The notes under the pieces were generated by a model, which saw only the letters and a program-made list of their open reading frames with translations, searched no databases and was not told where the DNA came from. Positions 1 to 7,952 of a stretch of DNA of 45,817 bases are shown here, piece after piece. The stretch spans positions 1 to 45,817 of the forward strand of contig JABMPH010000428.1 in assembly GCA_013203805.1 (NCBI GenBank), read 5' to 3'. The position numbers and the translations under genes were made by a program. Source of the DNA: Bacteroidota bacterium. Lineage in GTDB: Bacteria; Bacteroidota; Bacteroidia; Bacteroidales; F082. Each line of letters opens with the position of its first letter. Within the stretch, counting starts at the first letter, position 1.

Positions 1-492
1 GATGGATATACAGTGTGCCGGCGCATTCGCGAGTTCTCGCCGGTGCCAATCATTATGGTAACTGCATTGACTAATCGACAGGAGAAGGCTGACGGACTGG
101 ACGCTGGCGCTGATGACTATGTTACCAAACCCATAAAACCAAGGGTATTAATCAGTAGAATTGCAGCCACGCTACGCCGTTTTTCTGCAAAAGAACAATC
201 TGTAGACAAAATACTAGAGGTAGACGGGCTAATTATTAATATGGAAAGGTTCGTAATAATTAAGAACGATGTAGAAATAATTTTACCCAATAAAGAGTTC
301 AAAATGGTATACTTACTAGCTTCGGCTCCAGATAAAGTATTCTCAAGAGAAGAAATTTTTCAAAGAGTTTGGGGAAATGATGTTATTGTCGGCGATCGTA
401 CTATTGATGTTCATATAAGGAAAATAAGGGAAAAAATAGGTTTGGAATATGTGAAAACTGTTAAAGGAGTAGGATATAAGTTTAACAGGTAA
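1..492 (+). CDS. OmpR/PhoB-family response regulator, 5' truncated
   Basis: This is the 3' part of a two-component response regulator; the gene enters from the left edge, reading in frame from base 1. A GTG at 13 is internal, because the codons before it (D-G-Y-T) already read as receiver-domain sequence. The visible receiver end contains GADDYVTKPIKP with the conserved Lys near base 127; the phosphoacceptor Asp and start codon lie outside. A winged-helix DNA-binding domain follows (about 220-489) with the typical DRTIDVHIRKIREKIG and VKGVGYKF signatures. The kinase gene starts 4 bases after its stop, so the two form an operon. The first about 120 bases are about 53% GC by hand count, falling to about 32% by 181-240, which is odd for this region. 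The winged helix looks typical of Bacteroidota PhoB/PhoP-like regulators; the target genes are unknown. Confidence 0.93.
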   Translation, partial: DGYTVCRRIREFSPVPIIMVTALTNRQEKADGLDAGADDYVTKPIKPRVLISRIAATLRRFSAKEQSVDKILEVDGLIINMERFVIIKNDVEIILPNKEFKMVYLLASAPDKVFSREEIFQRVWGNDVIVGDRTIDVHIRKIREKIGLEYVKTVKGVGYKFNR

Positions 493-496
493 TTAT

Positions 497-1540
497 ATGA
501 TTTTAAACTCGCCTAAAAATATTGCTCTGTTAAATGCAGTAATAATAACTTTTATTGCAGGCATTGCACTACTCCTCATTTATTTTTTCGAGTTATCATA
601 TGATATAACTTCAATAATAATAATCCTGGTATTTGTTTTTATTTTGGTATTTACTTTTTTAAACATAAGTATTAATATGTTTTTTAATGAAAAGATTAAG
701 GTAATCTATAAAACTATAGGGCAATTACAATCTAAACCAGGGAGTAAATCTAAGAAAAATAGCAAAAGTGACGTACTCGACATAGTTAATCAGGTTGTGC
801 TTAGATGGAGTGAAGAAAAAAAGCAGGAAATTGAAGAATTGAAAGAAATGGCTGCCTATAGGCGAGAATTTTTGGGGAATGTTTCACATGAATTAAAAAC
901 CCCTGTTTTCAACATTCAGGGATATATACATACCTTACTCGAAGGCGGTTTGGAAGACGAAACCATTAATATTAAATTTCTACAAAAGACTGTAAAAAGT
1001 GTAAATAGAATGATTGCACTCGTTGAGGATCTTGAAGAAATAGCTAAACTGGAATCCTCAAATCTAAGACTTAAAGAGGAAGTATTTAATTTATTTGAAT
1101 TAACCAACGAAGTCATTGATTTCATGGAGCAAAAAGCCATTGAAAACAATACAACTATCACTATTAATAATACTTTATCAAAATCGATTAAAGTTAAAGC
1201 CGATAAGAAGAGAATTCGTCAAGTACTTATAAACTTGATTGATAATGCAATAAAATACGGGAATACCAAAAATGCATGGATTAAAATATCATTTTATAAT
1301 TTCGACGAGAACTGCTTAATAGAGGTTCAAGACAATGGGATTGGTATTCCAGAGAAATATATCGTTAGAGTATTTGAAAGATTTTACAGAACTGATCAAA
1401 GTCGATCAAGGGATAAAGGAGGTACAGGACTTGGTTTGGCAATTGTAAAACACATAATTGAGGCACACCGTCAAACAATAAGCGTTAGAAGTAATGTAAG
1501 TGTTGGAACCACGTTTTCGTTCACACTAAGTATGGCTTAA
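497..1540 (+). CDS. Sensor histidine kinase, PhoR-like
   Basis: Membrane histidine kinase of 347 aa that should phosphorylate the response regulator encoded just upstream. Two hydrophobic helices (about residues 10-32 and 38-60) are joined by only a few residues, so there is almost no periplasmic sensor domain. A linker of about 60 residues leads to the HisKA box with the phosphoacceptor His131 (SHELKTP). The ATPase domain shows the N box NLIDNAIKYG (N246, N250), G1 box DNGIGIP (279-285), F box VFERFY and G2 box GTGLGLAI (309-316). All catalytic boxes look intact. It converges on the polyprenyl synthase gene with a single base between the stop codons and no obvious terminator. The kinase assignment is secure; the signal sensed is unknown, and the short loop points to sensing within or at the membrane. 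Confidence 0.95.
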   Translation: MILNSPKNIALLNAVIITFIAGIALLLIYFFELSYDITSIIIILVFVFILVFTFLNISINMFFNEKIKVIYKTIGQLQSKPGSKSKKNSKSDVLDIVNQVVLRWSEEKKQEIEELKEMAAYRREFLGNVSHELKTPVFNIQGYIHTLLEGGLEDETINIKFLQKTVKSVNRMIALVEDLEEIAKLESSNLRLKEEVFNLFELTNEVIDFMEQKAIENNTTITINNTLSKSIKVKADKKRIRQVLINLIDNAIKYGNTKNAWIKISFYNFDENCLIEVQDNGIGIPEKYIVRVFERFYRTDQSRSRDKGGTGLGLAIVKHIIEAHRQTISVRSNVSVGTTFSFTLSMA

Positions 1541-1541
1541 T

Positions 1542-2516
1542 CTATTTTTTTCTATCGATTGTAAAGTCGATAATCTTTTCAAGAGCGATCCTCGATTCAT
1601 TTTCAGGTAACTCTTTTAATAGCTTAAGTGCTCTTGACTTATATTCTATCATTTTATCAGTAGCATATACTATACCTCCTGAATTAGCAATTTCATTTAT
1701 TAGCCATCCTACCTTAGCATTATTTGTATTATGCCTTTTTACAATATTTATTATTTTACGTTTCTCAAATATTGAGGAATTATTGAGTAAATAAATTAAT
1801 GGAAGAGTCATTTTCTTTTCCTTAATATCAATGCCTGTTGGTTTACCAATGATATTACTTTTCTCCAAATCGAAGATGTCGTCTTTAATTTGAAAAGCCA
1901 TACCAGTATATTCACCGATCTTCCACATCTTTTTTATATCATTTTTATCTTTTGTTGCGGAGGCAGCTCCAGTTGCAAAACAAGATGCTAGCAACGATGC
2001 TGTTTTTTTCCGAATTATTTCATAATAAATCGATTCATCTATATCTAATTTTCGGGCTTTTTCTATTTGTAGAAGCTCACCCTCACTCATTTCTTTTACC
2101 GCTTCTGAAACAATTTCCAATGTACGATAATCCTTTGCTTGTAATGCTGTTAACATCCCTCTTGAAAGTAAATAATCACCAACCAATACTGCGATCTTAT
2201 TTTTCCATAGAGCATTAATAGAAAATATTCCTCTTCTTCGATCAGAGTCATCTACCACATCGTCATGTACAAGTGAAGCAGTATGTAGCAGTTCAATTAA
2301 TGTAGCAGCACGATAAGTGGAATCATTAATTTCATCAAAAAGTTTTGCACTATAGAGCACTATCAAAGGTCGTATTTGTTTCCCTTTGGCTTTTAGTATG
2401 TATTGCATTATAACATCAAGAAGAGGAACTGAAGATTTAACAGATAGCCTAAAAACCCTTTGAAATTCTTTAAATTCATTAGTTAATGGTTTTTTCAACT
2501 CGTTTAATAATGTCAT
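1542..2516 (-). CDS. Long-chain polyprenyl diphosphate synthase (IspB/IspA-like)
   Basis: Trans-isoprenyl diphosphate synthase, 324 aa. It condenses isopentenyl diphosphate onto an allylic diphosphate to make the side chain of menaquinone or a related polyprenyl chain. The first Asp-rich motif is HDDVVDD (D85, D86, D89), followed by the usual Arg pair (RRR); the second is FQIKDDIFDL near residue 213. The residue five before the first Asp is Ala80. A small residue there allows long products in this family, so a long-chain (octaprenyl-type) product is likelier than farnesyl diphosphate; this is inference. Length is normal. It stands alone on the minus strand, divergent from the radical SAM gene across 126 bases. 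Family is certain, product length is not. Confidence 0.92.
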   Translation of the reverse strand: MTLLNELKKPLTNEFKEFQRVFRLSVKSSVPLLDVIMQYILKAKGKQIRPLIVLYSAKLFDEINDSTYRAATLIELLHTASLVHDDVVDDSDRRRGIFSINALWKNKIAVLVGDYLLSRGMLTALQAKDYRTLEIVSEAVKEMSEGELLQIEKARKLDIDESIYYEIIRKKTASLLASCFATGAASATKDKNDIKKMWKIGEYTGMAFQIKDDIFDLEKSNIIGKPTGIDIKEKKMTLPLIYLLNNSSIFEKRKIINIVKRHNTNNAKVGWLINEIANSGGIVYATDKMIEYKSRALKLLKELPENESRIALEKIIDFTIDRKK

Positions 2517-2620
2517 AATAGTTGAGCGTTGTAAATGCGAAATTATTTTATGGCGATTAAGCTTAACATTTAATTAACTCTTGTTTGATTGTGTGTAATT
2601 CCAAAAATCAAATTTAAATC

Positions 2621-2628
2621 TATTTTTG
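2621..2628 (+). promoter_or_regulatory. Bacteroidota -7 promoter element of the radical SAM gene
   Basis: TATTTTTG fits the Bacteroidota housekeeping -7 consensus TAnnTTTG and lies 14 bases before the ATG, implying a very short leader. No good TTTG -33 element is seen at the expected spacing, so support is the -7 element alone. Confidence 0.45.
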
Positions 2629-2642
2629 CACAAACTTAATTT

Positions 2643-3419
2643 ATGTCTGGATTTTTATTTGATGAACTAATTTTTGGCCCTGTCCATAGCAGAAGGCTTG
2701 GCGTTTCACTGGGAATAAACCTGTTGCCAATTGATAACAAGTATTGTAACTTTAATTGCATCTATTGTGAGTGTGGCTGGACTGATAGAAGCAAAGGAGT
2801 TAAGATTATACTTCCAAAACGTGATAATTTCAAAACGAAACTTGAAACCAAACTTAAGGAATTGCAAGGCACAGTTAACGAACCAGATGCAATAACCTTT
2901 GCCGGAAACGGTGAGCCAACAATTCATCCTAAATTTGCCGAAATTATTGACGATACAATTGAGGCACGTAATAAATATGCACCAAAGGCAGCCATTAGTA
3001 TTCTTTCGAATGCAAGCATGCTTCATAAACCCTCAGTTACAACTGCTCTTAAAAAAGTTGACAAGAATATCCTTAAGCTTGATTCAGCTATTGAAAGCAC
3101 ATACAAAGCAATTAATCAGGCACAAAGTGGAATAACTCTTAATAAAATTATTGATGGATTACTTTCCTTTGAAGGAAAACTAATTATCCAAACATTATTT
3201 TTTAGAGGTGAATATGATGGCAAAATAGTCGATAATACTACCGAAACTGAGGTTGATGCTTGGTTAGATGTTATTGAAAAGGTTAAACCTGAATATGTAA
3301 TGCTTTACCCAATTGACAGAGGCACACCTGCCAAAAATTTAGAGAAAATTTCTGAAAGTGAATTAAATGAGATTGCCAGTAGAGTTGAGGCCAGAGGGAT
3401 TTCTGCTAAAGTTTATTAA
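2643..3419 (+). CDS. Radical SAM protein, COG0731-like Fe-S oxidoreductase
   Basis: Radical S-adenosylmethionine enzyme of 258 aa. The cluster motif is C35-x3-C39-x2-C42 (KYCNFNCIYCEC), with a further Cys44 beside it. The N-terminal FGPVHSRRLG followed by LGINLLP is the signature of the group related to wybutosine-synthesising Fe-S oxidoreductases (COG0731). Later conserved pieces include FAGNGEPTIHP, the usual SAM-binding GGEP position written here as GNGEP, and SNAS. Bacterial members have no firmly established substrate, so no reaction is assigned. It reads alone from a near-leaderless promoter, and the SRAP gene follows after 78 bases. The archaeal homologue modifies tRNA, but that role should not be transferred on this evidence. 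Confidence 0.88.
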   Translation: MSGFLFDELIFGPVHSRRLGVSLGINLLPIDNKYCNFNCIYCECGWTDRSKGVKIILPKRDNFKTKLETKLKELQGTVNEPDAITFAGNGEPTIHPKFAEIIDDTIEARNKYAPKAAISILSNASMLHKPSVTTALKKVDKNILKLDSAIESTYKAINQAQSGITLNKIIDGLLSFEGKLIIQTLFFRGEYDGKIVDNTTETEVDAWLDVIEKVKPEYVMLYPIDRGTPAKNLEKISESELNEIASRVEARGISAKVY

Positions 3420-3497
3420 CCAAAGTTGATGTTATTAGGATATTAATAAGTTTGTAACTTTACAATCTTATTACTATTCACATTTTAACTTCAGCAT

Positions 3498-4175
3498 ATG
3501 TGTGGAAGATTTCAACTATCTGTAAAAGGAAAACATATTTCTGAACGCTTTAATGTTGAGGTATTTGATGAGCTATATCGCCCTAGTTATAATTGTGCAC
3601 CTTCGCAGAATCTTCCGGTAATTACAAACGATCAGCATCATAACCTTAACTTACTACAATGGGGACTAATTCCGTTTTGGGCAAAGGATCCGAAAGTTGG
3701 ATTCAGGAATATCAATACCCGTTCAGAAACCATAAGTGAAAAACCCTCCTTTAAAAATGCATTCAAAATAAGGAGATGCCTTATCCCGAGCAATGGTTTT
3801 TACGAATGGAAAAAAGACACAAACAAAACTCCCTATAGAATATTTCTCAAAAACGATGAACTGTTTGCAATGGCCGGTATTTGGGAAACATGGAAAGATT
3901 CCCATGAAAGGTCAATTGTTACTTTTTCGATTATTACAACTGCTGCAAATTCGTGTATTGATAACATCCATAATCGAATGCCAGTTATTCTAAAACATGA
4001 AGATGAACAATCCTGGCTTATGGAAAATGATAAGGAAAAGCTGCTGAAACTTTTGGTGTCATTCGATTCAACAAAGATGGATTATTACCCAATTTCTAAA
4101 CAAGTTAATTCACCAGGAAACAACAATCCTGAAATTGCTTTACGCGATGAGGGTAGACAACAGGTTCTTTTTTGA
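3498..4175 (+). CDS. SRAP domain protein (YedK/HMCES family), abasic-site DNA-protein crosslinker
   Basis: SOS response-associated peptidase-fold protein, 225 aa. The family covalently caps abasic sites in single-stranded DNA through its N-terminal Cys after removal of Met. All known functional residues are visible: Cys2 (MCGRFQL), Asn73 in NINTRSET, Glu103 in GFYEWK and His158 in HNRMPVIL. These positions match E. coli YedK within two residues, so the protein should be active. It is a monocistronic-looking gene; no LexA-type operator was recognised upstream. The adjacent radical SAM gene is not known to be functionally linked. Confidence 0.95.
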   Translation: MCGRFQLSVKGKHISERFNVEVFDELYRPSYNCAPSQNLPVITNDQHHNLNLLQWGLIPFWAKDPKVGFRNINTRSETISEKPSFKNAFKIRRCLIPSNGFYEWKKDTNKTPYRIFLKNDELFAMAGIWETWKDSHERSIVTFSIITTAANSCIDNIHNRMPVILKHEDEQSWLMENDKEKLLKLLVSFDSTKMDYYPISKQVNSPGNNNPEIALRDEGRQQVLF

Positions 4176-4393
4176 TTTAACATTTCATTTTGTAAGTATC
4201 AAAATAAGAAATATTCATTATTTTGAAGCAAGGTATAAGAAATTTTTCTAATTGTAGTTGGAGTACAAATGTTTTTGGCTGCGAATTAATTTATGAATCA
4301 CAAATTGATTAATTTTATCGTTTGTGATATATTAAATAGTTACTTAATTATTTATTGCACTTTTCATACTGATCCTTTCTTAAATCCATAAAA

Positions 4394-7276
4394 ATGAAAA
4401 CATTACTAAAAATAGTCGGAGTACTGGTTGTTATAATAATAGCATTACTGTTTATCCTTCCATTGGTTTTTAAATCGGAAATTATTCGTTTAACAAAAAA
4501 AGAGTTAAATAAAAATATTAACGCAACGGTAAATTTTGAAGATATTGATCTGAGTTTGATAAAGAGTTTCCCCGACTTCAACCTGTCAATTGAAGGATTG
4601 TATATCGTAGGGGATGATGATTTTAACCAGGACACTTTGATAAAAGTAAAAACCATATCAATGGCCCTCGATATCTTTAGTGTACTAAATAGCGACAATT
4701 ATGTGGTAAAGCGGATTAATTTGATTGACCCATCATTTAATGTAATTGTAAATAGAAATGGAAAAGCTAATTATGATATTAGTTTGCCAGATGATGTAGA
4801 CAGTAGCTCCAAACCATCAACGGAAGAAACTTCTACCTTTAGCATGTCAATTAAGAAGTTTCAGATATCCAATGGAAAAGTTAATTATATCGATCAGGAG
4901 CTAAATACACAAGTATTCATTTCGGGTTTAAATCATACACTCTCAGGTGAACTGGGTTCTGAAAATTTTGTTCTCCATACAAGCACTAAAATTGAATCAA
5001 TAAGTTTAATCTATGATGGAATTTCATATCTGACAAAAGCAACACTTGCGTACAATGCAAATATAACTGCGGACACGAAAAATGAAATCTACACGCTGGG
5101 TAAGAATGAGTTAATAATAAATAATTTGTTTATTGCATTTGACGGGTCGGTTTCTTTCATTAATGATGATCCAAATATGGTTATTACCTTTGCTTCAAAG
5201 GGCAATAAGTTCAAGGATATACTATCGATGATACCGGCAATATATACAACCGGTTATGAAAAAATTACAACTGATGGTACATTCTCCGTTAACGGATATG
5301 TAAAAGGTATTTACACCGATGAACAATTGCCATCGTTTGATATAACTGCGGAAGTTAAAGACGGGATGTTTAGTTATCCTGATTTGCCGAAATCAGTTAC
5401 TAATATAAATATTAAATCAAATATTGCCAATAAGGGAGGAATAGCTGATAATACAATTATTAACGTATCGGAGTTTAGAATGCAACTTGGCGATAACCCA
5501 ATAAGTGCAAGTTTCAAAATAAGTTCCCCGGTTTCTGATCCGAATATTAAAGCCAGGATTACCGGTGATTTTAATCTGGCCGAGACAAAAGATTTTTATC
5601 CAATTTCTGAAACAGATGATCTCCATGGTGAACTGATAATAGATGTAAAATTTGATGGTAAACTTTCGGCAGTTGAAAATATAGGTACTAAAAGTGCTAA
5701 AGGCGAACAAGAATTTTTAGCAATGGGATCGGTTGTCGCAAAAGATATAAGCTATAGAACCAGTATGTTTGTTAATCCATTAATTATTAAAACTACACAG
5801 ATTAATTTTTCACCCTACTACCTTGATATAGTTACGTTTAGCGCTACCAGTGGTAAAAGTGATATTGGTGTAACCGGAAAAATCGAAAATTATCTGGATT
5901 ACTATCTTAATAACGGAGTCCTGAATGGAACGATGGTTTCAAACTCGAATTACTTAAATATCGATGAAATGTTTATTGAATCTAAAGATGATGAAGTAAC
6001 TGGTAACGATAGTTTGGCAATTGGTGGCATATCAACAGGCGAAACTGAAGCAGGGTCAGTTATTGATATTCCGGATAACATCAACTTTGCAGTATCTTCA
6101 AAATTCGATAAGCTCATCTACGATAAACTGGAAATGGATAATGTAGGCGGAAAATTAATTATCGCCAATAAAACATTACAAATCAACAATCTGAAAATGG
6201 AAGCAGTTGGTGGCAACATGACAATTAATGGGAGCTATTCAACAATTGATGTGGAAAATCCTAAAGTTGACTTCGATTTAAAAATGGAAAATATGAATAT
6301 TCCAAGTGCTTACGATCAGTTTGCAATTTTTAGAAACTACCTTCCACTCACAAAAAAGACAACCGGGTTATTTTCAGCCGATTTTAATTTAAATACATTG
6401 CTGAAAAATGATATGATGCCCGATTATTCAACTATGAGTGGGGGAGGTTTATTGTCAACAAAAAAAATAGTAATCTCAGGTTTAAATTCATTAACGGAAA
6501 TTGCAGATATGCTGAATATAGAACAACTAAAGCAATTATCAATTGATGATTTTATAGCTCATTTCAAATTAGAAGCAGGAAAGCTGATTGTGAAACCTAC
6601 TAAATTTAATTACAAAAACATTGATGCTGAAATTGCCGGCTGGACCGGATTAGATCAGTCGATAGAATATGATATGAATATTATGGTGCCAAGATCAGAA
6701 TTTGGCAGTAGTGCAAACAAAGTAATTGATGACTTACTATCGCAAGCAAATTTTCTGGGGAATAACTTTAGTTTGCCAAGTATAATTCCAATAAATATAT
6801 CAATTGAAGGTACGCTGGATAAACCAGTAGTTAAAACCAAACTCAGTGACAATATCGGAAGCACTTCCACAAACATCGTAAAAGAAATAATAAAAAATGA
6901 GCTTGGAAACGAAACTGCAGCCAAAGCTCAAAAAATAATTGACGATGCCAGCAAACAAGCAAAATATATAATTGATGAAGCAAAAAAACAGTCAAAGCTA
7001 ATAAAAGATAACGCTGCAGATGCTGTTGAGCTGCTAAACAAAGAAACAGCCAAGCAAGCCGAAGGACTAATTGCTGAAGGGAAAAAGAATGGTATGGTGG
7101 CGGAAATGGCAGCAAAGGAAGCGGCAAAACGCATTCGTAAGGAAGCTGCAAATAATGGAGTGGGGATAATAAATGAAGCTAATAGAAAAGCCGATGGATT
7201 AATTATAGAAGCTGAAAAGCTAGCAGAAAAGCTGAAAAGAGATGCTCAAGCACAAGCTGATAATATTAAGAAATAG
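4394..7276 (+). CDS. AsmA-like large envelope protein with C-terminal 11-residue repeats
   Basis: Protein of 960 aa with a single N-terminal transmembrane helix (about residues 6-28) anchoring a long periplasmic part. The N-terminal AsmA-type region (ATVNFEDIDLSLIKSFPDF, then LSIEGLYIVG) and long beta-rich middle fit the AsmA family, now viewed as bridge-like proteins that move phospholipid between inner and outer membranes; the transport role here is inferred from the family. Residues about 690-800 contain the conserved AsmA C-terminal core. The tail is unusual: residues 847-956 divide exactly into ten consecutive 11-residue units of Ala- and Lys-rich helix, described in a finding. The next gene begins 8 bases after the stop, so they are probably co-transcribed. 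The start is the only ATG giving a clean Lys-rich start before the membrane helix. Confidence 0.88.
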   Translation: MKTLLKIVGVLVVIIIALLFILPLVFKSEIIRLTKKELNKNINATVNFEDIDLSLIKSFPDFNLSIEGLYIVGDDDFNQDTLIKVKTISMALDIFSVLNSDNYVVKRINLIDPSFNVIVNRNGKANYDISLPDDVDSSSKPSTEETSTFSMSIKKFQISNGKVNYIDQELNTQVFISGLNHTLSGELGSENFVLHTSTKIESISLIYDGISYLTKATLAYNANITADTKNEIYTLGKNELIINNLFIAFDGSVSFINDDPNMVITFASKGNKFKDILSMIPAIYTTGYEKITTDGTFSVNGYVKGIYTDEQLPSFDITAEVKDGMFSYPDLPKSVTNINIKSNIANKGGIADNTIINVSEFRMQLGDNPISASFKISSPVSDPNIKARITGDFNLAETKDFYPISETDDLHGELIIDVKFDGKLSAVENIGTKSAKGEQEFLAMGSVVAKDISYRTSMFVNPLIIKTTQINFSPYYLDIVTFSATSGKSDIGVTGKIENYLDYYLNNGVLNGTMVSNSNYLNIDEMFIESKDDEVTGNDSLAIGGISTGETEAGSVIDIPDNINFAVSSKFDKLIYDKLEMDNVGGKLIIANKTLQINNLKMEAVGGNMTINGSYSTIDVENPKVDFDLKMENMNIPSAYDQFAIFRNYLPLTKKTTGLFSADFNLNTLLKNDMMPDYSTMSGGGLLSTKKIVISGLNSLTEIADMLNIEQLKQLSIDDFIAHFKLEAGKLIVKPTKFNYKNIDAEIAGWTGLDQSIEYDMNIMVPRSEFGSSANKVIDDLLSQANFLGNNFSLPSIIPINISIEGTLDKPVVKTKLSDNIGSTSTNIVKEIIKNELGNETAAKAQKIIDDASKQAKYIIDEAKKQSKLIKDNAADAVELLNKETAKQAEGLIAEGKKNGMVAEMAAKEAAKRIRKEAANNGVGIINEANRKADGLIIEAEKLAEKLKRDAQAQADNIKK

Positions 7277-7284
7277 CTTTTATC

Positions 7285-7737
7285 ATGGAACTGCATGAGA
7301 TAAAAGCTAGACTGTTGGCAAAATGCATTAATCAGCAATTAGAAGTAATCCGCCAGCTTCATCAAGAAATTGAAGAAGCTCAAAAGCAAGCCAACGATTA
7401 TGGTCAACCCAAGGATCGCTACGACGCTTTTCGAACCAAGTTAATGAGGCAGATTGAGATGTTTGCCAAGCAATTGGATAAAGCCAATATTGTGATAAAT
7501 ACACTTCAAAAAATTAATATTGACAAAAAGCTAACCAAAGTTGAATTCGGAGCGCTAGTTATTACAAACAAACAAAAGCTTTTTGTTTCGGCAGGTTTAG
7601 GAAAGATGGATATCGATGGAGAAGAGTACTTTGCCATATCACCATTAGTGCCCGTTTTCGTTGCCCTTAAAGGAAAAATGAAGGATGATAAAGCTGATTT
7701 TAACGGGACGGCTTTCATTATTGAAGATGTTTCATAA
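7285..7737 (+). CDS. Gre-like protein: N-terminal coiled coil, GreA/GreB-type C-terminal domain
   Basis: Small cytoplasmic protein of 150 aa. Residues about 1-78 are Gln- and Lys-rich and form a predicted antiparallel coiled coil, broken near residue 40 by NDYGQPKDRYD. Residues about 85-150 (GALVITNKQKLFVSAGLGKM, then YFAISPLVPVF and a closing FNGTAFIIEDV) resemble the FKBP-like C-terminal domain of Gre factors. GreA and GreB insert their coiled coil into the RNA polymerase secondary channel, and acidic tip residues (here D and E near the turn) would matter. The similarity is recognised by eye and is partial, so a Gre-like polymerase-binding role is a hypothesis. It follows the AsmA-like gene by 8 bases, with no obvious functional link. 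Confidence 0.65.
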   Translation: MELHEIKARLLAKCINQQLEVIRQLHQEIEEAQKQANDYGQPKDRYDAFRTKLMRQIEMFAKQLDKANIVINTLQKINIDKKLTKVEFGALVITNKQKLFVSAGLGKMDIDGEEYFAISPLVPVFVALKGKMKDDKADFNGTAFIIEDVS

Positions 7738-7927
7738 TAATTTAATAATGAGATTGTATTAACGGGGGAAATTAATTGTAACGAAATGACCTTCCTTTTC
7801 CGGCAGGCAAGATATCCTCTGAGTCTGTGACATTTCCTGATCAAACTCCGTCTACTTAATCTTCCTTCGGGTCAACAAAAAGATCAATGAGTGAATACAA
7901 CATTCACAAATCAATTAGAAATAACCT

Positions 7928-7935
7928 TAATTTTG
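7928..7935 (+). promoter_or_regulatory. -7 promoter element upstream of dnaG
   Basis: TAATTTTG matches TAnnTTTG and ends 17 bases before the GTG start of dnaG. No clear -33 TTTG is present at 19-21 bases. The rest of the 215-base gap after the Gre-like gene shows no gene or strong hairpin. Confidence 0.45.
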
Positions 7936-7952
7936 TGTGAAATATTTGAAGC

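Noticed and set aside
2706-3026. Minus-strand open frame of 106 codons inside the radical SAM gene
   Set aside because: Shadow of the conserved plus-strand gene; no recognisable motif.
7738-7952. Non-coding region between the Gre-like gene and dnaG as a possible small RNA
   Set aside because: No strong hairpin with a T-tract or clear promoter pair apart from the dnaG -7 element.
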